The notes below the pieces were generated by a model that did not search any database, had not been told where the DNA came from, and was given only the letters and a program-made list of their open reading frames with translations. A program made the position numbers and the translations under genes. Positions 1 through 7,467 of a stretch of 64,000 nt of DNA are shown in pieces (within the stretch, counting starts at the first letter, position 1; each line of letters starts with the position of its first letter). Origin of the DNA: Paraburkholderia caledonica NBRC 102488 (GTDB taxonomy: Bacteria > Pseudomonadota > Gammaproteobacteria > Burkholderiales > Burkholderiaceae); NCBI RefSeq assembly GCF_000685095.1, contig NZ_BAYE01000003.1:1-64000 (forward strand). The letters are read 5' to 3'.

Positions 1-191
1 GGCTGCTCGACAAGATCCGCGCCGACGGCAAGACGATCCTGCTGATCGAACACGACGTGAAGCTCGTGATGGGTCTGTGCAACCAGATGACGGTGCTCGA
101 CTATGGCAAGGTGATTGCGCAAGGACTGCCGCAAGACGTGCAGAAGGATCCGAAGGTGATCGAAGCTTATCTGGGTGCAGGAGTCCACTGA
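1..191 (+). CDS. livG: LivG, branched-chain amino acid ABC transporter ATPase (3' end only)
   Basis: Only the last 62 or so codons are inside the window. They encode the C-terminal part of an ABC ATPase, with the switch histidine in IEHDVKLVMGLC and a YGKVIAQG-type strand usual in LivG. LivG works with LivF as the cytoplasmic ATPase pair of the LivHMGF importer for leucine, isoleucine and valine. The stop codon TGA at 189-191 overlaps the ATG of the next gene, so the two are translationally coupled. The family call relies partly on the adjacent LivF. Confidence 0.85.
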   Translation, partial: LLDKIRADGKTILLIEHDVKLVMGLCNQMTVLDYGKVIAQGLPQDVQKDPKVIEAYLGAGVH

Positions 192-913
192 TGTCCACGA
201 CGCATGCAATGTTGAAAATCAAGGGCCTGCAGGTCAATTACGGTGGCATCCAGGCAGTGAAGGGCATCGACCTCGAGGTCGCGCAGGGCGAGCTGGTCAC
301 GCTGATCGGCGCGAACGGCGCGGGCAAGACCACGACGATGAAGGCGATCACCGGGCTCAAGCCGTATGCCGCAGGCGACATCGAGTACATGGGTCAGTCG
401 ATCAAAGGCGTGCCGCCGCATGAGTTGCTCAAGCGCGGCCTCGCGATGGTGCCGGAAGGCCGCGGCATCTTCGCGCGCATGTCGATTATCGAGAACATGC
501 AGATGGGCGCTTATCTGCGCACCGACAACGACGGCATCAAGGCCGACGTCGATCGCATGTTCGGCTTTTTCCCGCGTCTGAAGGAGCGCGCCACGCAATA
601 CGCGGGCACGCTCTCGGGCGGCGAACAGCAGATGCTGGCCATGGCGCGCGCGATCATCTCGCGTCCCAAGCTGTTGCTGCTCGATGAGCCGTCGATGGGT
701 TTGTCGCCGATCATGGTCGAGAAGATCTTCGAAGTGGTGCGCGCGATTTCGGGTGAAGGCATGACCGTGCTGCTCGTCGAGCAGAACGCGCGTCTCGCGT
801 TGCAGGCGGCGAACCGCGGCTATGTGATGGACTCGGGTCTCGTCACGATGTCGGGCGACGCGAAGCAGATGCTTGATGATCCGAAGGTGCGGGCGGCTTA
901 TCTGGGTGAATGA
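191..913 (+). CDS. livF: LivF, branched-chain amino acid ABC transporter ATPase
   Basis: This 240-residue ABC ATPase has Walker A GANGAGKTT, signature LSGGEQQML, Walker B LLLLDEPSMG and H-loop LLVEQN. It ends in YLGE, the usual LivF end. A longer frame opens upstream at 77, but the ATG at 191 overlaps the livG stop and gives the normal family length, so I chose it. It energises import of branched-chain or related amino acids at the inner membrane. Three tandem 13-bp copies of the last coding bases follow the stop, and a strong terminator ends the operon near 1021. Confidence 0.93.
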   Translation: MSTTHAMLKIKGLQVNYGGIQAVKGIDLEVAQGELVTLIGANGAGKTTTMKAITGLKPYAAGDIEYMGQSIKGVPPHELLKRGLAMVPEGRGIFARMSIIENMQMGAYLRTDNDGIKADVDRMFGFFPRLKERATQYAGTLSGGEQQMLAMARAIISRPKLLLLDEPSMGLSPIMVEKIFEVVRAISGEGMTVLLVEQNARLALQAANRGYVMDSGLVTMSGDAKQMLDDPKVRAAYLGE

Positions 914-949
914 GCTGGGTGAATGAGCTGGGTGAATGAGCTGGGTGAA
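911..949 (+). repeat. Three tandem 13-bp repeats starting at the livF stop codon
   Basis: The unit TGAGCTGGGTGAA occurs three times head to tail at 911-923, 924-936 and 937-949. Each copy begins with an in-phase or shifted TGA, and the unit resembles the final livF codons CTGGGTGAATGA, so the array looks like slippage duplication of the gene end. Because 13 is not a multiple of three, successive copies place stops in different frames. Confidence 0.9.
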
Positions 950-978
950 TAACCCTTGAGCTGAACCGCCGATGCAAA

Positions 979-1021
979 AAAGGCCGCATGCGTGAGTCAA
1001 ACGCATGCGGCCTTTCTCTTT
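979..1021 (+). terminator. Rho-independent terminator of the liv operon
   Basis: A 14-bp perfect stem (979-992 with 1002-1015) closes a nine-base loop and is followed by a T-rich tract. It lies 66 bases after the livF stop. It may also work on the minus strand for the convergent acetyltransferase gene, because an A-run precedes the stem. Confidence 0.9.
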
Positions 1022-1046
1022 TTACGACGCATGAAGCGCCTGAAAA

Positions 1047-1520
1047 CTAAACCGGCGGCGAATCCGCCAACTCACCAAGACGTTTGCCGAGACTGACCAC
1101 CGCATCCGCGCGATAACCGAGCGCCTCGTAAAACGCGCGGACGTCGCTTTTCGCGGACAACACCTGCAGGTTCAGTTTCGGGCAGCCAAGCGCCGCCAAC
1201 GCGTTTTCGACGTGTGCGACCAGACGCGAGCCGATTCCATGTCGCCGCAACGACTCGTCCACCGCGAGCGAGTAAAGCCAGCCGCGATGACCGTCGTAGC
1301 CGCCCATCACCGTGCCGACCACTCGCTCACCCAGCACCGCTACAAAGAACAGCTCGGGCTGCGTCGCGAGCTTGTTCGCAATCGACAGATGCGGGTTGCG
1401 CTGCGGCTTCGTCACGTCCCTGTATTCCGGGAAGGCCTGCTGCCACAGCGCGACCACTGCGTCGGTGTCGTTCGCCTCGAAGCGGCGGATAGAGAGCGTT
1501 GCGGTCGCGGTCGTCGTCAT
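1047..1520 (-). CDS. YpeA-like GNAT family acetyltransferase
   Basis: This 157-residue protein is a single GNAT domain. It shows the acetyl-CoA pyrophosphate loop LRRHGIGSRLV near residue 90 and the strings VGTVMGGYDGHRGW and YEALGYRADAVVSLGKRL, which closely match E. coli YpeA. It should transfer an acetyl group from acetyl-CoA to an unknown amine substrate in the cytoplasm. It lies 16 bases downstream of argD on the same strand and may be co-transcribed with it. The substrate cannot be read from sequence. Confidence 0.85.
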   Translation of the reverse strand: MTTTATATLSIRRFEANDTDAVVALWQQAFPEYRDVTKPQRNPHLSIANKLATQPELFFVAVLGERVVGTVMGGYDGHRGWLYSLAVDESLRRHGIGSRLVAHVENALAALGCPKLNLQVLSAKSDVRAFYEALGYRADAVVSLGKRLGELADSPPV

Positions 1521-1536
1521 ACGCGTGCCCGCGCAA

Positions 1537-2721
1537 TTACAGCGTGTCGAGGATCGAACGCAGCATCGCCATCATCTGGTCGATCTCTTCGTTCGTGACG
1601 TTCAGCGCAGGCATGAAGCGCAGCAGGTTCGGGCGCGCCGCGTTCAGCAGAAGACCGTCGGGCTGCATGTCACGCGCCTTTTCGACGATCTGGTTGCCGA
1701 TGTCCTTGCCGAGCAGCAGTGCACGCAACAGACCTTCGCCGCGCTCTCCCTTGAAACCGCGCTCTTCCGACAACTCGAGCAGCTTCGCGCGCAAATACTC
1801 GCCGCGCGCACGCACGCCTTCGAGGAAGCCCGGCGCGGTGAGTTGCGAGATCACCGAGTAACCGACCGCGGTCATCAACGGATTGCCGTTGTACGTGCCG
1901 CCCTGGTCGCCTGCTTCGAACACGGCGACTTCAGCTTTCGCGAGCAGCGCCGCGAGCGGCACGCCGCCGCCAATACCCTTGCCGAGCGTCATGACGTCCG
2001 GCTCGATGCCCGACAGCTCATACGCGAACAGCGTGCCGGCACGGCCGCAGCCGCTTTGCACTTCGTCGACGATCAGCAGCACATTGTGCTTGCGGGTCAG
2101 CTCGCGCAGTTGCTGCATGAATTCGCGCGTTGCCGGAATCACACCGCCTTCGCCCTGGATCGGTTCGAGCATCACCGCGACCGTCTTCGCGTTGATGAGC
2201 TTTTCCACCGACGCGATGTCGTTCAGATCCGCTTTCGGGAAGCCCGGCACTTGCGGCGCGTAGATCGTGTCCCAGCCCGGCTTGCCGCTTGCAGACATCG
2301 TGGCGAGCGTGCGGCCGTGGAAGCTGTGATCGAACGTGATGATTTCGAATGCGCCGTCCTTGAACTTCTTGCCCCACTTGCGGACGAGCTTGATCGCGCC
2401 TTCGTTCGCTTCGGCACCGCTGTTCGCGAAGAACACCTTGTCGAAGCAGCTATGCTGCGTGAGCAGCGCCGCGAGCTTCGCCATCGGCTCGTTGTAGAAA
2501 GCCGGCGACGGATTGAAGAGCAGCTTCGCCTGCTGGTTCAGCGCTTCGATCATGCCTTCGTTGCAATGACCGAGGCAATTGACCGCCCAGCCCTGAATGA
2601 AGTCCAGATATCGCTTGCCGTTGTTGTCGTAGAGCCACGAGCCCTTGCCGTGCGTGAAAACGATTTCGGGCCGGTTGGTGATGTACATCAGCGACTCGAT
2701 CGGATATTCATTGAAATTCAT
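1537..2721 (-). CDS. argD: Acetylornithine/succinylornithine aminotransferase family (ArgD-type)
   Basis: This 394-residue class III PLP aminotransferase carries [14 protein letters not shown] for phosphate binding, the DEVQSGCGR segment and the PLP lysine in [14 protein letters not shown]. ArgD converts N-acetylglutamate semialdehyde to N-acetylornithine with glutamate as amino donor, in arginine synthesis. The start [13 protein letters not shown] is typical of the family. Upstream on the same strand are a strong terminator (2800-2829) and a short reading frame with four consecutive arginine codons (2891-2941), which together look like an attenuator. Related catabolic ornithine-family transaminases cannot be fully excluded. 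Confidence 0.88.
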   Translation of the reverse strand: MNFNEYPIESLMYITNRPEIVFTHGKGSWLYDNNGKRYLDFIQGWAVNCLGHCNEGMIEALNQQAKLLFNPSPAFYNEPMAKLAALLTQHSCFDKVFFANSGAEANEGAIKLVRKWGKKFKDGAFEIITFDHSFHGRTLATMSASGKPGWDTIYAPQVPGFPKADLNDIASVEKLINAKTVAVMLEPIQGEGGVIPATREFMQQLRELTRKHNVLLIVDEVQSGCGRAGTLFAYELSGIEPDVMTLGKGIGGGVPLAALLAKAEVAVFEAGDQGGTYNGNPLMTAVGYSVISQLTAPGFLEGVRARGEYLRAKLLELSEERGFKGERGEGLLRALLLGKDIGNQIVEKARDMQPDGLLLNAARPNLLRFMPALNVTNEEIDQMMAMLRSILDTL

Positions 2722-2799
2722 GACGGCAGGCTCCAGACAGCGGGTAATAGGTGGATAAGGTGTTGGCGCACGTTAGCCGATGAGCAAACGGGCCGGAAA

Positions 2800-2829
2800 A
2801 ACAAAAAAGCCACGGCATGCCGTGGCTTT
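2800..2829 (-). terminator. Intrinsic terminator upstream of argD (possible attenuator)
   Basis: On the minus strand an 11- to 12-bp GC-rich stem (arms in 2806-2829) is followed by T6-G-T5. It sits between the reductase gene (stop 3113) and argD (start 2721). It lies 284 bases past the reductase stop but only 79 bases before argD, and a short arginine-rich frame precedes it. It could end the reductase transcript, act as an argD attenuator, or both. Confidence 0.85.
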
Positions 2830-2832
2830 CAT

Positions 2833-2868
2833 GATTCGAACAGCTTGCGCTTTGTTGTAGCGCGAATC
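2833..2868 (-). other. Hairpin between the arginine-rich leader frame and the terminator
   Basis: On the minus strand GATTC (2868-2864) and GCGCT stack on AGCGC (2851-2847) around a seven-base loop, and GAATC (2837-2833) closes the outer stem after a nine-base bulge. It sits directly before the terminator, the place expected for a pause or anti-terminator structure. This was found by eye without energy calculation. Confidence 0.5.
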
Positions 2869-2890
2869 CGTGACGAAGCCGGCGGCGTCC

Positions 2891-2941
2891 CTAGGGAAGC
2901 GGCGAGCGGCGACGTCGAAGTTCGGATTGGATGCGGTTCAT
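2891..2941 (-). CDS. Putative arginine-rich leader peptide of argD (16 aa)
   Basis: The frame encodes MNRIQSELRRRRSPLP and stops at TAG (2893-2891). Five of 16 residues are arginine, four of them consecutive (CGA CGT CGC CGC). A sigma70-like promoter just upstream puts the transcript start at or next to the ATG, so it would be translated leaderless; no Shine-Dalgarno sequence is visible. A hairpin and intrinsic terminator follow before argD. This is the layout of amino acid attenuation, but arginine codons are common by chance in GC-rich DNA, so the call is tentative. Confidence 0.4.
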   Translation of the reverse strand: MNRIQSELRRRRSPLP

Positions 2942-2948
2942 GCGCGAA

Positions 2949-2978
2949 AGAATACGACAATAAAAGCGCTGATGTAAA
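2949..2978 (-). promoter_or_regulatory. Putative sigma70 promoter for the argD leader
   Basis: On the minus strand a -35 TTTACA (2978-2973) and a -10 TATTCT (2954-2949) are separated by 18 bases. Initiation would fall near 2942, at the start of the leader frame. The match was judged by eye. Confidence 0.5.
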
Positions 2979-3062
2979 CCTTGAATTTGCACGAATTCAT
3001 CGCGATGGGCGCGCCCGCCAGTTTTTGCGCGGCTGTCTTCATGCTGACATGTTGTCTCAGGC

Positions 3063-3092
3063 ACGGCTCGCTCGTTGTAACGAGCGAGCCGT
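3063..3092 (-). terminator. Strong hairpin after the ferredoxin-reductase gene
   Basis: A 13-bp near-perfect stem with a four-base loop lies 21 bases after the reductase stop codon. The T-tract is on the plus strand side, so on the minus strand it is a stable hairpin without a good U-run. It may protect the mRNA end or terminate inefficiently. Confidence 0.6.
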
Positions 3093-3112
3093 TTCTTTCA
3101 GCGGGTTTCGAG

Positions 3113-4144
3113 TCAAACCGCGTTCGCCAGGTCCGCGGCGCTCGTGAACGAGTCCGCGTAGAACTCGTCTTCGGGCAGGCTGTGATGGTGCGTGAAATCG
3201 CGTTGTGCCGACTCGACCATGACCGGTGCGCCGCACGCATATACCTGATACGCGGACAGGTCGGGGAGGTCTTCGATCACTGCCCGATGCACGAAGCCCA
3301 CGCGGCCGGTCCACGCATCGCTCGCGTCCGGCTCCGAGAGTACCGGCACGAACTTGAAGTTCGGAATTTCGCGCGCCCATTGTTCGGCCAGTTCGAGCAG
3401 ATACAGATCTTTCTTGCGACGCGCGCCCCAGTACAGCGTCATCGGGCGGTTCAGGTTCTTGAACACCGCATGCTCGACGATTGCCTTCAGCGGCGCGAAG
3501 CCGGTGCCCGAAGCAAGCAGCACGATCGGCTTGTCCGACTCTTCGCGCAGGAAGAACGTGCCGAGCGGCGCTTCGAAGCGCAGGATATCGCGCTCTTTCA
3601 TGGCGTTGAACACGTGGTCGGTGAAGGCGCCGCCGGGCATGTGGCGAATGTGCAATTCGATCGGGCCTTCGACGTGCGGCGCATTCGCCATCGAATAGCT
3701 GCGGCGCTTGCCGTCCTTCAGAATGAATTCGAGGTATTGGCCGGCAAGATATTGCAGACGTTCGTTAGCGGGCAATTGCAGCTTGAGCACGACGACGTCG
3801 TCGGCCTTGCGCTCGATCGCATTCACACGGCACGGCAGTTTCTTTACCTGCACGTCGCCCACACCTGCCACTTCGCGGATATCGATCTCGAGATCGGAGC
3901 ACGCCGTTGCGCAGCAGAAGAGCGCCATGCCGCGCGTTTTTTCTTCGTTCGACAAAGCCGACGACGAATGTGCGCGCTGTTCCACCTGGCCGCTGACCAC
4001 AGCGCCTTTGCACGAACCGCACGCGCCGTTCTTGCAGCCGTACGGCAGACCGATGCCTTGACGCAAGGCGGCGTTCAGCACCGGCTCGTCCTGTTCTACC
4101 TGAAACTGCCGGCCGCTTTGCCGGAGCGTGACGTTGAATGCCAT
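3113..4144 (-). CDS. Ferredoxin-type FAD/NAD(P)H reductase (CDP-6-deoxy-delta-3,4-glucoseen reductase family)
   Basis: This 343-residue protein has an N-terminal 2Fe-2S domain with Cys37, Cys42 and Cys45 in YGCKNGACGSCKG and a later cysteine in FCCATAC. An FAD domain with RSYSMANAP near residue 150 and an NAD(P)H domain with LLASGTGFAPLKAI follow. It should pass electrons from NAD(P)H through FAD to the iron-sulfur centre and on to a partner oxygenase or similar enzyme. The frame extends upstream to 4384, but MAFNVTLRQSG at 4144 begins the ferredoxin domain, so I start there. The partner is unknown, and a true deoxysugar role is doubtful without sugar genes. Confidence 0.88.
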   Translation of the reverse strand: MAFNVTLRQSGRQFQVEQDEPVLNAALRQGIGLPYGCKNGACGSCKGAVVSGQVEQRAHSSSALSNEEKTRGMALFCCATACSDLEIDIREVAGVGDVQVKKLPCRVNAIERKADDVVVLKLQLPANERLQYLAGQYLEFILKDGKRRSYSMANAPHVEGPIELHIRHMPGGAFTDHVFNAMKERDILRFEAPLGTFFLREESDKPIVLLASGTGFAPLKAIVEHAVFKNLNRPMTLYWGARRKKDLYLLELAEQWAREIPNFKFVPVLSEPDASDAWTGRVGFVHRAVIEDLPDLSAYQVYACGAPVMVESAQRDFTHHHSLPEDEFYADSFTSAADLANAV

Positions 4145-4272
4145 AAAGTGTTCGAAGTCGAAAAGTCGGTAATCGTTAAACGGAGAGACGGGGCATGCAA
4201 AGTCGGGATCGTCGGAGCCAGCGGTATTGTCGCCCGGCGCCCCACGTGCTTGACGGCTACAATGCGTGCACC

Positions 4273-5361
4273 ATGAAAGCCACACGAAACTTCCGCCGTC
4301 CGCGCGTGCTGATCGTAGGTTGCGGCGATGTCGGCATGCGCTGCGTCCCCCTGTTGCAGCGCGCCCACGTCTTTGCACTGACAAGCCATGCGGAGCGCAG
4401 CGCAGAGTTGCGTGCCGCGGGCGTTTCGCCGCTGGTCGGCGATCTCGACGAGCGCCGCAGCCTGAAACGGCTCGCGGGCCTCGCGCTCACAGTGCTGCAT
4501 CTCGCGCCGCCGCAGAAAACCGGCGACGACGACCGCCGCACTCGCGCGTTGCTATCAGCCTTGGCGATGCGCCGCGCTCGCGCGTTGTCAGGCACGCATG
4601 GGACCCGCGCCACCATCGCGCCGGTCGGGCGCTTGCGCCGCGCGCGCGCTTCATGGGCACAAGCACGGCCACTCCCGGAACCAGCCGGTATTGTACCCGA
4701 CGGCCTTCGCCGCGCCGCCGCTTCACGCGCGCCGCTGCGCTTCGTGTATGCGAGCACGACAGGCGTCTATGGCGATTGCGGCGGGGCGTGGATCGACGAG
4801 ACGCGCGTCACGGTGCCGGCCAATGCGCGTGCGAAACGCCGCGTGTCGGCCGAGCAGCAATTGCGACGCGCGACCGCTCGCGGGACGCTCGTCGCGAGCA
4901 TCGCGCGGATTCCGGGCATCTATGCAGCCAATCGCCTGCCGCTCGCGCGGCTTGAAAAGCGCACACCGGCGCTCGTCGATGCCGACGACGTCTACACCAA
5001 CCACATTCATGCGGACGACCTCGCCGCGATCCTCGTGCGCCTCGCCACTCATGGCAGGCCGGCGCGCGTGGTTCACGCGTCCGACGACTCGTCGCTGAAA
5101 ATGGGTGAGTACTTCGACCTCGTCGCCGATGCGTTCGGTTTGGCACGTGCGCCGCGCATCACGCGGGCTCAGGCTGAAGAGCAGATCGAGCCGACCTTGC
5201 TGTCGTTCATGCGCGAGTCGAGACGGCTCGTGAACCGCCGCTTGAAAAAAGAGCTAGGCATACGCCTGCGCTATCCGAGCGTCGAAGATTTTCTGCGTGA
5301 AGCGGCAGGCGCTGGGGAAGAGGTTAACGACGCTGCTAAAGACATTGCAAGCAGACCATGA
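4273..5361 (+). CDS. NAD-dependent epimerase/dehydratase family protein (YeeZ-like)
   Basis: The 362-residue product has an N-terminal Rossmann motif VLIVGCGDVGMR, then FVYASTTGVYGDCGGAWIDE with the SDR tyrosine, and a C-terminal NHIHADDLAAIL segment typical of YeeZ-type extended SDR proteins. Its substrate is unknown. Between about residues 100 and 155 there is an alanine/arginine-rich stretch of low complexity that separates the third strand from the active-site region and looks like an insertion. The ATG at 4273 follows a short gap divergent from the reductase and was preferred over an earlier in-frame start at 4195. Confidence 0.8.
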   Translation: MKATRNFRRPRVLIVGCGDVGMRCVPLLQRAHVFALTSHAERSAELRAAGVSPLVGDLDERRSLKRLAGLALTVLHLAPPQKTGDDDRRTRALLSALAMRRARALSGTHGTRATIAPVGRLRRARASWAQARPLPEPAGIVPDGLRRAAASRAPLRFVYASTTGVYGDCGGAWIDETRVTVPANARAKRRVSAEQQLRRATARGTLVASIARIPGIYAANRLPLARLEKRTPALVDADDVYTNHIHADDLAAILVRLATHGRPARVVHASDDSSLKMGEYFDLVADAFGLARAPRITRAQAEEQIEPTLLSFMRESRRLVNRRLKKELGIRLRYPSVEDFLREAAGAGEEVNDAAKDIASRP

Positions 5362-5501
5362 AGGCCCGGTAGAGGCATCACATTGCCCCAAAAGCCCGGC
5401 GACGCAGCGGCAAAGAAAGTCCGCCGGACATCGGCCGGACAACTTCGTGAAGCGTCGCCGCACGGCACACCATAGCACCGCAAAGCAGCGCGCCTCGTGC
5501 C

Positions 5502-5690
5502 TCAGGTCAGTGCGGGCAGTGCTTCAAGCAGCAGGAAACACAACATCCCGCCGATCAACGCGCCGATCAGATTCGGATCGTATTTGTGCCGCAGCCGCAT
5601 GGCGATCAGCAGTCCGCCGATCAGCAGCAACCCGACACACACGAACGCCGGCAGCACGTACGAGAGCATGACTCCGTTATGGACGATCAT
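5502..5690 (-). CDS. Small two-helix inner-membrane protein (62 aa)
   Basis: The product has two hydrophobic segments (about residues 8-30 and 41-58) joined by a short charged loop RLRHKYDPN. The ATG at 5690 has a strong ribosome-binding site AAGGAG, which rules out the much longer upstream frame to 5969. Nothing in the sequence gives a function. It lies 166 bases after the pseudouridine synthase on the same strand. Confidence 0.7.
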   Translation of the reverse strand: MIVHNGVMLSYVLPAFVCVGLLLIGGLLIAMRLRHKYDPNLIGALIGGMLCFLLLEALPALT

Positions 5691-5856
5691 GGCCGCTCCT
5701 TGAACTCTTTGTAGTCTTTGTTTAAACGAGTATAGGGCGCGGCCTGATGAAGAGCATGCTGCAGTGCAGCGTCGATCGCATGGGCGGTCGCGCGAATGTG
5801 CGGGTGCCCACAGGGCTTTCCTAATCTTGTCAGATGGTTGCGCGCGACCTACCGGT

Positions 5857-6567
5857 TTACCCGCTCCGTAAAGATCCGAGGTCGGTTTCATCGAGCCATT
5901 GCCACGCGCCCGGCGCGAGGGTCGCGGGCAAAGCGAGTCCGCCAACGCGCTCGCGATGCAGCGCTTCACAACGGTTGCCGGCCGCCGCGATCATCCGCTT
6001 GACCTGGTGATACTTGCCTTCCATCACGGTGAGCGCCAACGTGTGCTCGCCGCGCGCATCGGCCTCGACCGCCGCGACCGGCTTCGACTCGCCGTGCAAT
6101 AACACGCCATTGCGCAGCGCGCTCAACTGCGCGTCGTCGATCGCATGACGGGTTGTCGCGACATACACCTTCGGGACCTTGCGTTTGGGCGACGTGAACA
6201 TGTGGACGAACTTGCCGTCGTCGGAGAGCAGCAGCAAGCCGGTGGTGTCCTGATCGAGCCGGCCGACGCATTGCACGCCGCGCTCGGCGAGCTGCGGCGG
6301 CAGCAGACTGAATACGCTCAGATGATGCTGCGGATCGCGCGAGCACTCGTAGCCGGCCGGCTTGTTGAGCAGCAGATATGCGCGCTCCCGGTACGGCCAG
6401 ACCACGCCGTCGACGCTGAAGCAGAACGACGCGTCGTCAGTCGGGAAATCGGCGTCGGCGTCAGTGCATAGCGCTCCGCCGATGCTCACGCGAGCGTCGT
6501 TTATCAGCGCGCGGCATTGGCGGCGCGAGCCGAAGCCCTGGGTGAAGAGAATGCTTTCGAGATTCAT
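5857..6567 (-). CDS. 16S rRNA pseudouridine synthase, RsuA family
   Basis: The 236-residue protein begins with an S4-like RNA-binding domain (FTQGFGSRRQCRALI) and continues into the RsuA/RluB/E/F catalytic domain with GRLDQDTTGLLLLSDDG, where the aspartate is the catalytic residue, and GKYHQVKRMIAAAGN near the C-terminus. It converts a uridine in rRNA to pseudouridine; RsuA itself acts on U516 of 16S rRNA. The start MNLESILF at 6567 gives the normal family length. The exact target uridine is inferred from the family. Confidence 0.88.
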   Translation of the reverse strand: MNLESILFTQGFGSRRQCRALINDARVSIGGALCTDADADFPTDDASFCFSVDGVVWPYRERAYLLLNKPAGYECSRDPQHHLSVFSLLPPQLAERGVQCVGRLDQDTTGLLLLSDDGKFVHMFTSPKRKVPKVYVATTRHAIDDAQLSALRNGVLLHGESKPVAAVEADARGEHTLALTVMEGKYHQVKRMIAAAGNRCEALHRERVGGLALPATLAPGAWQWLDETDLGSLRSG

Positions 6568-6626
6568 GGCGAGCGAAGAATAACACCGCAAGAAGCGGGG
6601 CGTCCCGCGGTGCGTTCGCGGCCACG

Positions 6627-7318
6627 ATGGCGGCTCCTGTTTCATTGCCGGAGCCATCCATGCATGCCTCGCCGTCTTCAACCCGTGTCCGTTTGCCGGC
6701 CGCTTTCCAGCGGCTCGCGTGGTCTAACCTCGTCGCGCAATCCGCCGAGCAGATCAGCCTCGCCGCCGCGCCGCTCGTCGCCGTGTTCGCGCTCGGCGCC
6801 GACGCTCGCGGCACGGGACTTCTGCAGACGGCGCAGACGTTGCCTTTCCTGTTGCTGTCGATCCCGCTCGGCGTATGGGCCGACCGCCGCTCGCGCCGCA
6901 CGTTGATGGCGCTAGCCGAAAGCGTGCGTGTCGTCGCAATGCTCTGCGTGCTTCTGCTTCTGATGACCCATGCGCTCACCCTGCCGTTGCTTGCCGCGCT
7001 CGGCTTCGTGGCCGCGACTGGCACAGTGGCGTCTCGAACTTGCGCGCAGCGTCGCGTATTCGGCTGGACCGGCGCACGCTGCGCCAGGCCATCACGCCGC
7101 AACGGATGATGGGCCGCGTCTCCGCGCTGAACAGCACGGCGACCTATGGCGCGCGGCCGGCAGGCGCACTGCTCGGCGCGGCGATCAGCGCGCGCTGGAA
7201 CATGGACGCCTGTCTGATCGCCGCCGCAGCGGCCTTTTTCGTGCAGGCGTCGATTATCGCGATGTCGCCTGCGGCGCGGCTCGCGCGCATTCCCGAGGAA
7301 CGCGTCACAGCTTGCTGA
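6627..7318 (+). pseudogene. Decayed MFS transporter (internal deletion and frameshift)
   Basis: The 5' part encodes a normal MFS start with four hydrophobic segments and the loop 2-3 motif GVWADRRSRRTL. Near 7030 the frame switches from that of 6627 to that of 6875, which continues with LRQAITPQRMMGRVSALN and a last pair of membrane segments, a sequence normally found around residue 300 of a roughly 400-residue MFS protein. About half the gene, the middle helices, is missing and the ends are out of frame. It cannot make a working transporter. The start may be 6627 or 6661. Confidence 0.8.
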
Positions 7319-7366
7319 AGATCAACTTCACTGCACGATGAGCGCCAGGGCAAACCCCCAAAAAAT

Positions 7367-7412
7367 GAAAATGAATTTTTTCTCGGACCAATTCCATGTA
7401 AATATACTTTCA
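7367..7412 (+). promoter_or_regulatory. AT-rich dyads before the RpiR-type regulator gene
   Basis: Two imperfect inverted repeats, GAAAATGAATTTTTTC (7367-7382) and TGTAAATATACTTTCA (7397-7412), stand in an AT-rich island of otherwise GC-rich DNA. The second overlaps a -10-like TATACT. RpiR/MurR regulators often bind short AT-rich dyads with GAAA/TTTC arms, so this is a reasonable autoregulatory operator. No convincing -35 box was seen. Confidence 0.4.
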
Positions 7413-7467
7413 TCCAATTTGCTTACACCTCGACACACTGCCGCGCTGACCACGCCGCTTCGCTCGC

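Noticed and set aside
1312..3147. A 611-codon plus-strand open frame opposite argD and the acetyltransferase
   Set aside because: It is a mirror of GC-rich coding sequence on the other strand, has no ribosome-binding site or family motifs, and conflicts with clear genes.
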